NCBI GenBank assembly: GCA_964448135.1
Contig: CAYUVH010000046.1
Coordinates: 1-31,972 of the forward strand
Direction of reading: 5' to 3'
From: CAYUVH01 sp964448135
GTDB taxonomy: Bacteria > Verrucomicrobiota > Verrucomicrobiia > Limisphaerales > UBA8199
DNA length: 31,972 nucleotides
Part shown: positions 23,901 through 31,796 of the stretch, piece after piece
Position numbering within the stretch: the stretch's first letter is position 1
How the letters are laid out: each line of letters starts with the position of its first letter
The notes under the pieces: model-generated
Seen by the model: the letters and a program-made list of their open reading frames with translations, nothing else
Told to the model about the DNA's origin: nothing
The model's database searches: none
Position numbers and translations under genes: made by a program

Positions 23901-24636
23901 TACGAACAGCGGCAACGGCACTTTGATCCTCACCAATATCACTAAAAACGGCTCGCACTCCGGCGACTTCTCGGTCAGCGCGCTCGGCTCGACCAACCTC
24001 GCGCCCAACTCCGCCACCACCTTCACCGTCAGTTTCGCCCCGTCCGCCACCGGTGCGCGCAGTGCCGCGATTCACATCGCCAACACCGACAGCGATGAAA
24101 ACCCATTCGATATCAACCTGAGCGGCACGGGCGTGAGCATCGTCGCCTCCAACGCGACCTACGCGCGCGCTCCCGAAACCTCGCTCAAGATCACCATCGC
24201 GGCCATCGCGCGGGACCTGAACAGCCTCCCCGTCAAAGTGCAATCGCTCGGCGCCGGCGCCCAGAACGCCGCGCTGACCTTTAACAACACCTACATCTTT
24301 TACGCCCCCGCGAACAACAACAACGACAGTTTTACCTACACCGTTACCAACACCGCCAACGCCGCCGCCACCGGGACCATCACCGTCACTGTGGCCACCT
24401 CGCCCGGGGGCCTCGCGACGGCCCTCACCGTTTCCGGCGGCACCGTGACCGTCAAATTCTTCGGCATCCCCGGCATGCAATACGACGTCGAGCGCACCAC
24501 CAGCCTCGAAGAACCCGCCACCTGGACTCTCCTCACTTCCGGCAGCCCCTTCACCGCCGGCACCGACGGCTCCTTCACTTGCACCGATAACTCCGCTCCC
24601 AACGGTACCGCCTACTACCGCAGCCGCCAGCACTGA
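20968..24636 (+). CDS. Large secreted multidomain protein: beta-helix, LamG and choice-of-anchor D repeats
   Basis: A 1222-residue protein with a long N-region and a signal-like hydrophobic core (ALPSLILLALAGLAAP, about 39-54). Residues 200-560 contain autotransporter-style beta-strand repeats, with FNGGASTDWATAANWSTG and GVIAPGLSPGKFNVSGSLDL. Residues 587-765 are a LamG/concanavalin-like domain (LDFDGSNDFVSTPNS, MEAWVKP, DEFRLWNRSL). Two choice-of-anchor D/ASPM-SPD2-Hydin-like repeats follow at about 845-938 and 943-1056, each with TFxxTNSGNG and FDPSAAG or FAPSATG. Then comes an Ig-like segment with DSFTYTVTN, and a C-terminal domain ending IPGMQYDVERTTSLEEPATW typical of verrucomicrobial exported proteins. 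It is likely a surface or secreted adhesin or polysaccharide-binding protein. A TTGACA lies at 20913-20918, but I could not pair it with a good -10. Confidence 0.82.
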   Translation: MLKNIPALPASVRACPRLSAPPAGAAIPPGHFQNLRRALPSLILLALAGLAAPQRLFATANYVYHERTANNPGCGAGNYVNNLTPTAAQSVTVRCKVEYQFYTDRVRVYYTTNGSAPSGSFGTGSGTTTVVTGAYDCNFSSGGVVDVASATIPAQPAGTTVKYIISAWHSGGGAEIFANSGEFSSPFTTSSQASVFQYTVAPTTYTFNGGASTDWATAANWSTGIAPTTALLLSGDAVVIAANCVMNDVVITFPTNTSLTVSNAKSLTASLNTYITLNAGANLTVQTNATLYQGRVFNSGTMDIYGNYTAFYMTDNSSGVLNIKAGGSYSCPACAEAMNAGSLINNEGTMHTGTANTWQGRVNNLATGVITDGGNGSQLTFGASSVVNNYGSLVSRTARSSGLFTNQPTGTLSMPGTCNFTVLSGGTFVNDGLITLPSSDNLLNLSAGGTLLNNATLKGVGTLARSGTFNNSSTGVIAPGLSPGKFNVSGSLDLGNGTYNCEINGPGQGTTYDWLAVTGAATLSNASLVVNWGAFTPVAGQVYTVMTFTSRTGNFSSVTIPPVGSLSFIVGYTATSVQIAVSPPAAALDFDGSNDFVSTPNSAALHPTTALTMEAWVKPTGGGNYARIADTSEATLISKWGGGNNFTFLLNVNGSQKAIIAPTAYTTGTWYHVAGTYDGSAVKLYVNGTLIDSVAATGPITTSANALRLGLGHDPYYFQGQMDEFRLWNRSLCQDEIQARMNCEPAGTENGLVVYYNFNQGVAGANNAGITTLTNRAAGGGNNATLSNFALTGPNSNWVWPGGVTSGNSCGTYTAPEIALRGGSPLATISDGDSTPDTSDGTDFGTANVTGGTVARTFMITNSGNGILAVSGIARTGSHAADFTVSGITLPATVIAGGYTNFTVTFDPSAAGLRTATLYVTNNDCDEALYDFAIQGTGGVPEIGVQQPVGTDLVDGSANVDFGTTNLASSSAPRTFIVTNSGNGTLILTNITKNGSHSGDFSVSALGSTNLAPNSATTFTVSFAPSATGARSAAIHIANTDSDENPFDINLSGTGVSIVASNATYARAPETSLKITIAAIARDLNSLPVKVQSLGAGAQNAALTFNNTYIFYAPANNNNDSFTYTVTNTANAAATGTITVTVATSPGGLATALTVSGGTVTVKFFGIPGMQYDVERTTSLEEPATWTLLTSGSPFTAGTDGSFTCTDNSAPNGTAYYRSRQH

Positions 24637-24901
24637 CCCTTATCCAGGCCAAAACAGCTCTTCGGTGCCAGCCAGCAGATACCAGAAAATCAGCAGGCAG
24701 GCCGGAGCCGCGAGGGATGGCCTGCGGCAGCCTTGCTATGTGACATTTTGTCTCAGTTGTGCTGTTCGCTTTGGCACCCGTAAACCCAAACTATTTTAAT
24801 ATTAAGTCCTCTCCAGTCCCAAAATCGCCTTGCGCCGGAGCGCTTGGTTTTGCTACGTTTCCTGCTCGATTTTGAGTTAACTTATTAAAGAAATTATCGA
24901 T

Positions 24902-25612
24902 ATGAAACGCACGCAAGCAGCATGGATTTTGGCCACCCTGACGGCAGGTCTGATGACCGTGTCGGCCGGGGACATCACGGGCATCGTCACCCTCAAAGGC
25001 ACGCCGCCGCCGGCCTCGGACATCACGCCGATCATGGAAAACGGCGATTGCAAAAAGCTCCACTCCGAAATGCCGAAGACCAAGCATTATGTCGTCGGCG
25101 CGAAGGGTGAATTGGCGGACACGATTGTTTACCTGGAAGGCGTGACCGGCAAATCCACGGGCGCCTCCGCGGCCCCGGTGGTGCTGGATCAGAAGGGCTG
25201 TGAGTATATTCCAATGATCATCGCCGTGCAGACCGGCCAGAAGATCACCGTGAAGAATTCGGATCCGCTGCTGCACAATGTGCACGCCCAACCCGCGGCG
25301 GCCAGCGGTAACCCGGAGAAAAACGACGGCCAGCTGCCGGGCGCGGGCGACCTCAACTACACGTTCGAGAAGCCCGAGATGTTCATGAAGTTCAAGTGCG
25401 ACGTGCACAACTGGATGTTCGCCTGGGTGAGCATTTTCGACAGCCCGTATTACGCGATGACGACGAAGGACGGCGCGTTCACCATCAAGGATGTGCCGCC
25501 GGGCAAGTACAAGCTGGTGGCGAACCATCGCAAGGCCGGCAAGGTCGAGAAGGAAATCGAAGTCAAGGCGGGCGAACCGGTGAAGGCCGACTTCACGATC
25601 GAACTGAAGTAA
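24902..25612 (+). CDS. Periplasmic cupredoxin-like protein with carboxypeptidase regulatory-like C-terminus
   Basis: A 236-residue protein with a signal peptide (MKRTQAAWILATLTAGLMTV, cleavage near SAG). Residues 100-180 hold a plastocyanin-like region: NSDPLLHNVHAQP supplies His125 and/or His128, and KFKCDVHNWMFAW supplies Cys166, His169 and Met172, the layout of a type-1 or mixed copper site, with a shorter His-Met spacing than in plastocyanin. The C-terminal DGAFTIKDVPPGKYKLVANH matches a carboxypeptidase regulatory-like/transthyretin-like fold. Its position upstream of the heme A and oxidase genes suggests a part in electron transfer to the oxidase or in copper delivery; this is inference. 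It is preceded by 265 bp without a gene, including an AT-rich stretch just before the ATG and a CAGGCC/GGCCTG dyad near 24690-24725. Confidence 0.75.
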   Translation: MKRTQAAWILATLTAGLMTVSAGDITGIVTLKGTPPPASDITPIMENGDCKKLHSEMPKTKHYVVGAKGELADTIVYLEGVTGKSTGASAAPVVLDQKGCEYIPMIIAVQTGQKITVKNSDPLLHNVHAQPAAASGNPEKNDGQLPGAGDLNYTFEKPEMFMKFKCDVHNWMFAWVSIFDSPYYAMTTKDGAFTIKDVPPGKYKLVANHRKAGKVEKEIEVKAGEPVKADFTIELK

Positions 25613-25680
25613 CCTGGCTCTAGTCGGCGAAAAGTGCCCGCCCTCAATCCGGCCCGAACGATGCGGTTGGGAAGACAAAC

Positions 25681-25719
25681 TCCCCTCACCCCAGCCCTCT
25701 CCCAAAGGGAGAGGGAGGG
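25681..25719. repeat. CCCTCTCCC/GGGAGAGGG hairpin repeat
   Basis: A perfect 9-bp stem, CCCTCTCCC (25695-25703) with GGGAGAGGG (25707-25715) around AAA, is embedded in CCCCTCACCCCAGCC. Repeats of this kind are widespread in GC-rich bacterial genomes. It lies between the cupredoxin gene and ctaA. There is no T tract, so it is not a classical terminator, but it may separate the two transcripts or protect an RNA end. Confidence 0.65.
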
Positions 25720-25752
25720 CGTTTGGGTGGCGTCAGTATCGGTCACCTTTTG

Positions 25753-27054
25753 GTGAAGGCGGCTGCGAAGGGTGATTGGAATTATGGAGCCTCATTACTT
25801 CGGCTGCTACATATCGGGCCGCTGTGGGAGCGGTTTCAACTGAATCCTTCCGGCTCAAGGCGAGGGGGTGAAACTGAACGCGCCAGTTCATATAGCCCCT
25901 GGCTGCATCGTTTCGCCGTGTTGACGGCGCTGGTGACGCTGGCCCTTTTGGGGGTCGGCGGGCTGGTGACGAGTCATGGCGTGGGGATGGCGGTGCCGGA
26001 TTGGCCGAATACCTACGGCTATAACATGTTCCTCTTTCCCATTTCCAAATGGGTGGGGGGAATATGGTATGAGCATTTACACCGGTTGATCGGCATGGTG
26101 GTCGGACTGCTGACCAGCATTCTCGGCGGGTGGATTTGGGTGCGTGAAACGCGCGGGCGTGACCGCTGGCTAGGCGTTGCGGGCATTGCGCTGGTGGTTC
26201 TCCTGTTGAGCGCGCGAAAGATGCCGGTGTATTACACCCTGGCCGCGCTCGGACTGGCAGGGATTGTGTTCTTTAGCTGGAAAGCGCGGGGAGAACGCGG
26301 CTCGTTGCGGTGGTTGGGTATGGTTGCCGTTTCCGCCGTGGTACTCCAAGGCGTGCTGGGCGGACTGCGTGTGGTGTGGTTCGCAGATCAAATCGGCATC
26401 TTTCACGCGATGCTCGCACAACTTTTCTTCACGCTGGTTTGCGCGCTGGTTTTATTTACCAGCAAATGGTGGCAGGAGAGAGGCCTCCGGATCTCCAACT
26501 CCGAAGCGGGAGAAGAAGCAACGCGCGGCGTGCGCTATCTGGTCATGGGGACGACATTTCTCATTTTGATCCAACTCGCGCTCGGCGCGACGATGCGGCA
26601 TCAGCATGCGGGGCTGGCGATCCCGGATTTTCCGCTGGCTTACGGGCGGGCCTGGCCGGCGCTGGATGCGGATTCGGTGCAGGGCTACAACCAACGGCGC
26701 GTGGAGGTGGTGGCCGCGAATCCCATTACGGCCACGCAGATTGCGCTGCAAATGGCGCACCGGATCGTGGCGGTGTTGATCCTGGCCGGGGTGATTTTGG
26801 CCGCGTGGTCCGCGCGGCGATTGGCGGGCGACGCTGCGACACGGCGGCTGACGTGGGTCTGGGTGGGGGCGATCCTGCTGCAGGTGCTGCTCGGCGCGGT
26901 GACGATCTGGTCGAACAAGGCGGCGGACATCGCGACGGGGCATGTATTATTGGGCGCAGTATCGCTGGCGCTTGGGACGCTGATCGGTATAATCTCGTTT
27001 CGGAACCCGACTTTCGGCGTGCCTGTTCACGCCCCGATGCCGGCAACCGTGTAA
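25753..27054 (+). CDS. ctaA: Heme A synthase CtaA/Cox15
   Basis: An eight-segment membrane protein that oxidises the heme O methyl group to make heme A for the oxidase encoded downstream. The heme-ligand histidines are in EHLHRLIGM, IGIFHAMLAQ, QMAHRIVAVLI and ATGHVLLGAV, one per helix in the expected order. GGLVTSHGVGMAVPDWPNTYGYNMF and RHQHAGLAIPDFPLAYGR are strong family blocks in the two halves. The start is uncertain: the frame is open from TTG at 25723, but that lies right beside a hairpin repeat. I prefer GTG at 25753, which still leaves about 50 unconserved residues before the first helix (SPWLHRFAVLTAL). The fold is unambiguous. ctaB follows after 7 bp. Confidence 0.92.
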   Translation: MKAAAKGDWNYGASLLRLLHIGPLWERFQLNPSGSRRGGETERASSYSPWLHRFAVLTALVTLALLGVGGLVTSHGVGMAVPDWPNTYGYNMFLFPISKWVGGIWYEHLHRLIGMVVGLLTSILGGWIWVRETRGRDRWLGVAGIALVVLLLSARKMPVYYTLAALGLAGIVFFSWKARGERGSLRWLGMVAVSAVVLQGVLGGLRVVWFADQIGIFHAMLAQLFFTLVCALVLFTSKWWQERGLRISNSEAGEEATRGVRYLVMGTTFLILIQLALGATMRHQHAGLAIPDFPLAYGRAWPALDADSVQGYNQRRVEVVAANPITATQIALQMAHRIVAVLILAGVILAAWSARRLAGDAATRRLTWVWVGAILLQVLLGAVTIWSNKAADIATGHVLLGAVSLALGTLIGIISFRNPTFGVPVHAPMPATV

Positions 27055-27061
27055 ATTTTTA

Positions 27062-27964
27062 GTGAAAGCAACCGCATCATCCATTGGCGAAGCGGCCCTG
27101 GCGGAAAAGGGCTGGGTGGCCGTTTATAGTGACCTCTTCAAGGCACGGCTTTCGTTGCTGGCGTTGCTGACGATGTTGCTTGGGTTTTACTTGGGCTCGC
27201 GCGGGCCGATGGATTACTGGCTCCTGTTGCATGCGTTGATCGGCACGGCGTTGGTGGCTTCCGGCGCGGCGGCGTTGAACCAATATTTCGAGCGCGACTA
27301 TGACGCGCACATGCGCCGCACGCAGGACCGCCCGCTGCCTTCCGGCCGGCTGCAGCCGGGCACGGTGCTGATGATCGGGTGGGGGACGGCGATTGTGGGG
27401 CTGGCCTGGCTCGCCTGGGGTGTGAATGTGCTCACCTGCATTGTGGGCGCGTGTTCGTTCGGGGTTTATCTTTTTGTTTATACGCCGCTGAAGCGGGTGA
27501 CGTGGTTGAACACGGCGATCGGCGCGATTCCCGGGGCCCTGCCACCGTTGATGGGCTGGACGGCGGCGCGGAACGAGTTGAGCGGGGAAGGGTGGGCGTT
27601 GTTCGCGATTCAGGCATTCTGGCAGTTGCCGCATTTCCTGCCGATCGCGTGGATTTACCGGGACGAATACGCGCGGGCCGGGTTCAAGATGCTCCCGGTG
27701 ATCGATCCGTCCGGCCAGCGCACGGCGCGCCAGGCGGTGAGCCACACGCTGGGGCTGCTGCCGGTGAGCCTGACGCCGTTTGTGTTTCACCTGGCGGGGC
27801 CGGTTTACCTGGGCTTCGCGCTGGTGTTGGGTTTGGCGTTCCTGTGGTTCGCGATTCAGTTTTCGCGGCACCTGACGATCCCGCGAGCCCGACAGCTTTT
27901 TTACGTTTCGCTTTTGTATCTGCCTTTGTTGCTGGCCGTCATGGCGTTGGACAAAGTGCGGTGA
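27062..27964 (+). CDS. ctaB: Protoheme IX farnesyltransferase CtaB/CyoE
   Basis: A 300-residue membrane prenyltransferase, GTG start, 7 bp after ctaA. It converts heme B to heme O using farnesyl diphosphate, the step before CtaA. The first Asp-rich motif is ALNQYFERDYDAHMRRTQDR (residues about 72-91). RPLPSGRL follows, and then YTPLKRVTWLNTAIGAIPGALPPLMGW. The second polar loop IYRDEYARAGFKMLPVID is also typical. Nine membrane segments and normal length. The pair ctaA-ctaB directly upstream of the oxidase subunits makes a complete heme A supply unit. Third codon positions are rich in G on this strand, unlike the C-rich genes of the first half of the window. Confidence 0.96.
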   Translation: MKATASSIGEAALAEKGWVAVYSDLFKARLSLLALLTMLLGFYLGSRGPMDYWLLLHALIGTALVASGAAALNQYFERDYDAHMRRTQDRPLPSGRLQPGTVLMIGWGTAIVGLAWLAWGVNVLTCIVGACSFGVYLFVYTPLKRVTWLNTAIGAIPGALPPLMGWTAARNELSGEGWALFAIQAFWQLPHFLPIAWIYRDEYARAGFKMLPVIDPSGQRTARQAVSHTLGLLPVSLTPFVFHLAGPVYLGFALVLGLAFLWFAIQFSRHLTIPRARQLFYVSLLYLPLLLAVMALDKVR

Positions 27965-28083
27965 ACCTTCCCGAATGTTCAGTTGACATCCAAAAAGGGT
28001 TGAAGTTCACTAATCCTTTAATGACCGGGCGATGGCAAAATTAGGCCAGTGAATTGTCAGTTCCCGGCGCAAAACATTTTATA

Positions 28084-29901
28084 ATGCAGGCTACGACACA
28101 AACCGGTCACCAAACCGCCGGGCACCCCGTGCACCATGAAGAGCACCACGAGGACCTCGGGTTCTGGCGCACGTACATCTTCTCAACCGACCACAAGGTC
28201 ATCGGCATTCAATACGGCATCACCTCGCTGATCTTCCTGTTCTTCGGGTTGATGCTGATGCTCATGATGCGCTGGCAGATCGCGCACCCGGGCGAGGCGG
28301 TGCCGGTGGTGGGCCCGCTGCTGGAGAAGCTGCTGGGGACTTCCGCTTCCAAGGGCATCATCTCGCCCGATCTGTATAATTCCTTCGGCGCCATGCACGG
28401 AACGATCATGGTGTTCATGGCGATCGTGCCGCTGGCGTTCGCGGCGTTCGGCAATTACGTCGTGCCCCTGCAAATCGGCGCGCCGGACATGTGTTTTCCC
28501 CGGGTGAACATGGCGAGCTACCAGGCTTACTTCATCGGCGGCCTGATCATGTTTATCAGCTTTTTCATTCCGGGCGGCGCAGCGCAGGCGGGTTGGACGT
28601 CCTACTCCCCGCTGGCGACCACGATCGCCACGCACGGCCAGGCGTTCTGGCTGACGGGCATGATTTTCCTGATTACGTCGTCGTTGCTCGGCGCTGTGAA
28701 TTTCATCGCGACGATCATCCAGTTGCGCGCGCCGGGCATGACCTGGATGCGGCTGCCGTTTTTCGTGTGGGCGCAGTTGGTGACGGCGTTTCTGCTGTTG
28801 CTGGCGTTCCCGCCGTTGGAAGCCGCCGGCGTGATGCAGCTCATGGACAATGTGGCGCATACGAGCTTTTTCCTGCCGACCGGTCTCGCGGTGGGCGGCA
28901 AGCTGGCGGACGTGAGCGGCGGCGGCAGCCCGTTGCTCTGGCAGCATTTGTTCTGGTTTCTCGGGCATCCCGAGGTGTACGTGTTGATTCTGCCGGCGAT
29001 GGGTATCGTCGGCGAAATCCTGGCCAACAATGCTCGCAAGCCGCTGTGGGGCTACAAATCGCTGATTTACGCGGTGCTCGCGATCGGCGTGCTGTCCTTC
29101 ATCGTGTGGGCGCACCATATGTATCTGACGGGCATGGGCTCGAAGATTTCCGCGTTTTTCCAGACGACGACGATGATCATTTCTATTCCGTCGGTGATCA
29201 TTCTGACGTGCATGTTTATCTCGCTTTGGGGTGGGTCCATCCGGTTCAACACGCCGATGCTGTTCGCGCTGGCGTTCCTGCCAATGTTCGGCATTGGTGG
29301 TCTGACGGGCCTACCGCTGGGCTTCAGCTACAGCGATATTCTGCTGCACGACACGTATTATGTGATCGCGCACTTCCACTACGTCGTCGCGCCCGGAACG
29401 ATTTTTGCACTATTTGCAGGCATTTACTATTGGTATCCGAAAATGACCGGCCGCTTCATGAGCGAATTCTGGGGCCGCGTGCATTTCTGGTCGTCGCTCA
29501 TTTTCATGAACCTGATTTTCCAGCCGATGTTCGCGCAGGGCCTGGCCGGCATGTTGCGCCGCATGGCCGACGGCGGCATTAATTACTCCCAGGCGAAGCA
29601 TCCGGATGCCATTGGCGGTCTGGCTCCGTCCCTGATCCAGATGAACACCTGGATCCTTTACGCCGCCGTGGGTCTGGCGCTGTCGCAGATTCCTTTCATC
29701 ATCAACTTTTTCTGGAGCATCAAGCACGGCAAAAAGATCACGTCCGACAATCCGTGGCAGGCGACCACGCTGGAATGGCAGGCCCCGACCCCGCCGCCGC
29801 ACGGTAATTTCGCGCACGCGCTGGAAGTGCATCGCGGCCCGTACGAGTATAGCGTGCCGGGCCAGCCCAACGACTTCACGCCGCAGAACCAGCCGACGTA
29901 A
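28084..29901 (+). CDS. ctaD: Cytochrome c oxidase subunit I
   Basis: The start is placed at the ATG giving MQATTQTGHQTAGHPVHHEE; a TTG 30 bp upstream is also in frame. The protein is 605 residues with 12 or more membrane segments. It carries all heme-copper ligands: the low-spin heme His in GAMHGTIMVF, CuB ligands in FLGHPEVYVLILP and IVWAHHMYLTGM, and the heme a3 and heme a histidines in DTYYVIAHFHYVV. The Tyr in HPEVY is the cross-linked residue of A-type oxidases. It reduces oxygen to water and pumps protons. The His-rich N-terminal tail (HPVHHEEHHED) may help copper handling. It is followed by ctaE after 27 bp. The 119-bp gap from ctaB is the largest inside the cluster, so a promoter there is possible. 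Confidence 0.97.
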   Translation: MQATTQTGHQTAGHPVHHEEHHEDLGFWRTYIFSTDHKVIGIQYGITSLIFLFFGLMLMLMMRWQIAHPGEAVPVVGPLLEKLLGTSASKGIISPDLYNSFGAMHGTIMVFMAIVPLAFAAFGNYVVPLQIGAPDMCFPRVNMASYQAYFIGGLIMFISFFIPGGAAQAGWTSYSPLATTIATHGQAFWLTGMIFLITSSLLGAVNFIATIIQLRAPGMTWMRLPFFVWAQLVTAFLLLLAFPPLEAAGVMQLMDNVAHTSFFLPTGLAVGGKLADVSGGGSPLLWQHLFWFLGHPEVYVLILPAMGIVGEILANNARKPLWGYKSLIYAVLAIGVLSFIVWAHHMYLTGMGSKISAFFQTTTMIISIPSVIILTCMFISLWGGSIRFNTPMLFALAFLPMFGIGGLTGLPLGFSYSDILLHDTYYVIAHFHYVVAPGTIFALFAGIYYWYPKMTGRFMSEFWGRVHFWSSLIFMNLIFQPMFAQGLAGMLRRMADGGINYSQAKHPDAIGGLAPSLIQMNTWILYAAVGLALSQIPFIINFFWSIKHGKKITSDNPWQATTLEWQAPTPPPHGNFAHALEVHRGPYEYSVPGQPNDFTPQNQPT

Positions 29902-29928
29902 GCCGGACTCAATTTCCCACTCAGAGAT

Positions 29929-30714
29929 ATGGAAATACCTTACACAGTGCAGCCACGCCGGGACACCGGCCTCTACAATGCCAAGCTGGGCATCTGGCTG
30001 TTTCTCGCATCCGAAGTGATGCTCTTCGGCGGCCTGTTCTCCGCTTATATTCTGTTGCGCGTGACGGCGCCGCAGGATTTCTGGCCGCACGGCTGGCTGA
30101 ACGTGCCCATCGGCACCGCCAACACGCTCGTGCTCATCACCTCCAGTATCACGACCGTGCTCGCCTGGGCCGCCTGCAAGATGCACGACTACCGCAAATT
30201 CAAAATCTGGCACGCGTGCACCATCCTGTGTGCCTGCACCTTCGTCTGCATCAAGTCGTACGAATACCACGACAAGTTCAATCACTATGAAGTGATCATG
30301 AAGGACGGCAAGATTGCCGATGGCCATTTCGTGAAGGAGACGGACAAGGAATTCATCATCTCGGGCCACTGGGCGGACAAGCGTGAGTTTCTCTACGATC
30401 TGCATACGCCCAAGAACCCGCTGCACGGGGTTGCGCATGAGGAAATCGCCCTGGCCAAGGACCAGATCCTGAAGAAGGAGAATTACGGTCCGTGGCACAA
30501 CACTTACCTGGCGATTTACTTCACCCTGACCGGTTTGCACGCGCTGCACGTCATCGGCGGCGCGCTGGTAATCGGGTACCTCTGGTCCGTGGGTAGCAAG
30601 ATGTGGAAGACCGACCAGGAGCGGTTCACCAACCGCATCGAAATCTCCGGTCTATTCTGGCACTTCGTTGACCTGGTCTGGATCTTTTTGTTTCCCGTCC
30701 TTTATCTGCTATAA
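29929..30714 (+). CDS. ctaE: Cytochrome c oxidase subunit III
   Basis: A 261-residue subunit. The first helix has KLGIWLFLASEVMLFGGLFSAY with the conserved Glu29. The C-terminal block FTLTGLHALHVIGGAL followed by ISGLFWHFVDLVWIFLFPVL is diagnostic. It appears to have five membrane segments, with a hydrophilic region at about residues 111-188 (rich in Lys, Asp, Glu and His) placed between helices 3 and 4. That loop is longer than in common bacterial subunit III proteins and should face outside the membrane core. It stabilises subunit I and proton uptake. It is followed by the subunit IV gene after 6 bp. Confidence 0.95.
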   Translation: MEIPYTVQPRRDTGLYNAKLGIWLFLASEVMLFGGLFSAYILLRVTAPQDFWPHGWLNVPIGTANTLVLITSSITTVLAWAACKMHDYRKFKIWHACTILCACTFVCIKSYEYHDKFNHYEVIMKDGKIADGHFVKETDKEFIISGHWADKREFLYDLHTPKNPLHGVAHEEIALAKDQILKKENYGPWHNTYLAIYFTLTGLHALHVIGGALVIGYLWSVGSKMWKTDQERFTNRIEISGLFWHFVDLVWIFLFPVLYLL

Positions 30715-30720
30715 TCTACT

Positions 30721-31083
30721 ATGAGCGCCGACGCCCACGCGATGGATCCGAACGCCGATCCGCATCATCATGCGGATCCCCATCATCATTTCCGGCACCA
30801 CGTCCGCCGGTATCTTTTCGTTTTTTACGCGCTGCTGGTTGGCACGGTGATCACCGTCGGGGCGTCATTCATTCCCTTCGGCAATTACATGGTCAACATC
30901 GGGGTGGCGCTGGCGATCGCCTGCGTGAAGGCTTTCCTGGTGGCCGGTTACTTCATGCACCTGATTTCCGAGCGAAGGATGATCTATGGTATCCTGGGTT
31001 GCACCGTGTTTTTCTTCATCGGCCTGATGTTTTTGACGATCTGGGCGATGGGTGATTTTCCCTGGCACACCGTTCGCCACTGA
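30721..31083 (+). CDS. Cytochrome c oxidase subunit IV (prokaryotic, caa3 type)
   Basis: A 120-residue protein. The N-terminal 30 residues are strikingly His- and Asp-rich (DPNADPHHHADPHHHFRHHV), followed by three membrane segments: VFYALLVGTVITVGAS, then MVNIGVALAIACVKAFLVAGYFMHL, then ILGCTVFFFIGLMFLTIWAM. The second segment with VKAFLVAGYFMHL is the hallmark of the small bacterial subunit IV (COX4_pro/CyoD-like) family, which stabilises the oxidase. The His-rich head may bind copper or zinc. That is inferred from composition only. It is part of the same tight operon. Confidence 0.88.
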   Translation: MSADAHAMDPNADPHHHADPHHHFRHHVRRYLFVFYALLVGTVITVGASFIPFGNYMVNIGVALAIACVKAFLVAGYFMHLISERRMIYGILGCTVFFFIGLMFLTIWAMGDFPWHTVRH

Positions 31084-31089
31084 GCAGCC

Positions 31090-31299
31090 ATGTCACTGAA
31101 GGCCTTCCATCTCATATTTATTTCCGCGGCCAGCGCAATGGTGTTTGGCTTTGGGATTTGGGAATTGAAGGAGTTTTCATCTGAAGCCGGGAAGGCGTGG
31201 GATTTGGTGTTCGGCATTGGCGGGTTGGTCATGGGAGCCGGCTTGATCGCCTACGAGTATTATTTTCTGAAGAAGTTTCGCAACCTGAGCTTTTTGTAA
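31090..31299 (+). CDS. Small two-helix membrane protein of the oxidase operon
   Basis: A 69-residue protein with two predicted membrane helices (FHLIFISAASAMVFGFGIW and FGIGGLVMGAGLIAYEYYFL) and a short charged tail. It is not assigned to a family. It starts 6 bp after the subunit IV stop, and the next gene begins at the base following its stop, so it is clearly in the operon. Its size and position suggest an accessory oxidase subunit or assembly factor, which is inference. Good codon use and tight spacing support it as a real gene. Confidence 0.75.
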   Translation: MSLKAFHLIFISAASAMVFGFGIWELKEFSSEAGKAWDLVFGIGGLVMGAGLIAYEYYFLKKFRNLSFL

Positions 31300-31794
31300 G
31301 TGAAGCCCGCTTCGGCACATTTGAAGAACCTGACGTGGCTGCTCCTGGCGGTGCAGCCGCTGGCCGCGCATGCCTGTAGCGCCTGCTACGGGCAGCAAAA
31401 CACGTCCTCGATGGCTTCCGGATTTAATTGGGGCGTGTTGAGCCTGCTGGGCGTCGTGATTTTTGTGTTGGGCTGCTGTGTGGGTTTCGTGGCTTTTTTG
31501 ATGCGTCGCGCCGCGGCAGCAGCCGCTTCGGCGACACCGGAGGAATTGGAAGCTGCCCGGGCTGAATTTTCCGTCGGTTTTACCCCGATGGTTCAACGGA
31601 CCTCCGGAACCAGTACGGCCAATCACAATGCCGAGCAGCATCCGGATGCGGCGATCGCGCCGGGGCGCGGTCGGCGGTTGTTGCGGCGGGGTTTTCGCAC
31701 GGGCAATGACGCCGGTCCCGCGACGGAGCGCGCCATCCCGGCCGGGGCACAGCATTCACCCCGCCGCAAAGGACACTCTTCAAACAGATTTTGA
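31300..31794 (+). CDS. Small exported or membrane protein with CSACYGQ motif, unknown function
   Basis: A 164-residue reading frame starting at GTG immediately after the previous stop. Residues 1-25 look like a signal peptide (LTWLLLAVQPLAAHA), followed by CSACYGQ and one strong membrane helix (WGVLSLLGVVIFVLGCCVGFVAFL). The first 90 residues look like genuine coding sequence. From about residue 100 the protein is Arg-, Gly- and Pro-rich and of low quality, so the tail may be a frameshifted, repeat-derived or non-conserved extension. The two Cys residues spaced by two could bind metal near the membrane surface. It lies just before the subunit II gene. Confidence 0.6.
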   Translation: MKPASAHLKNLTWLLLAVQPLAAHACSACYGQQNTSSMASGFNWGVLSLLGVVIFVLGCCVGFVAFLMRRAAAAAASATPEELEAARAEFSVGFTPMVQRTSGTSTANHNAEQHPDAAIAPGRGRRLLRRGFRTGNDAGPATERAIPAGAQHSPRRKGHSSNRF

Positions 31795-31796
31795 AT

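Noticed and set aside
24690..24725. Terminator after the 1222-residue protein gene
   Set aside because: A CAGGCC/GGCCTG dyad is present but the loop is long and there is no T tract next to it.
27983..28015. Sigma-70-like promoter (TTGACA) before ctaD
   Set aside because: The -35 match is perfect but no acceptable -10 lies 16-18 bp downstream, so it cannot be called from sequence alone.
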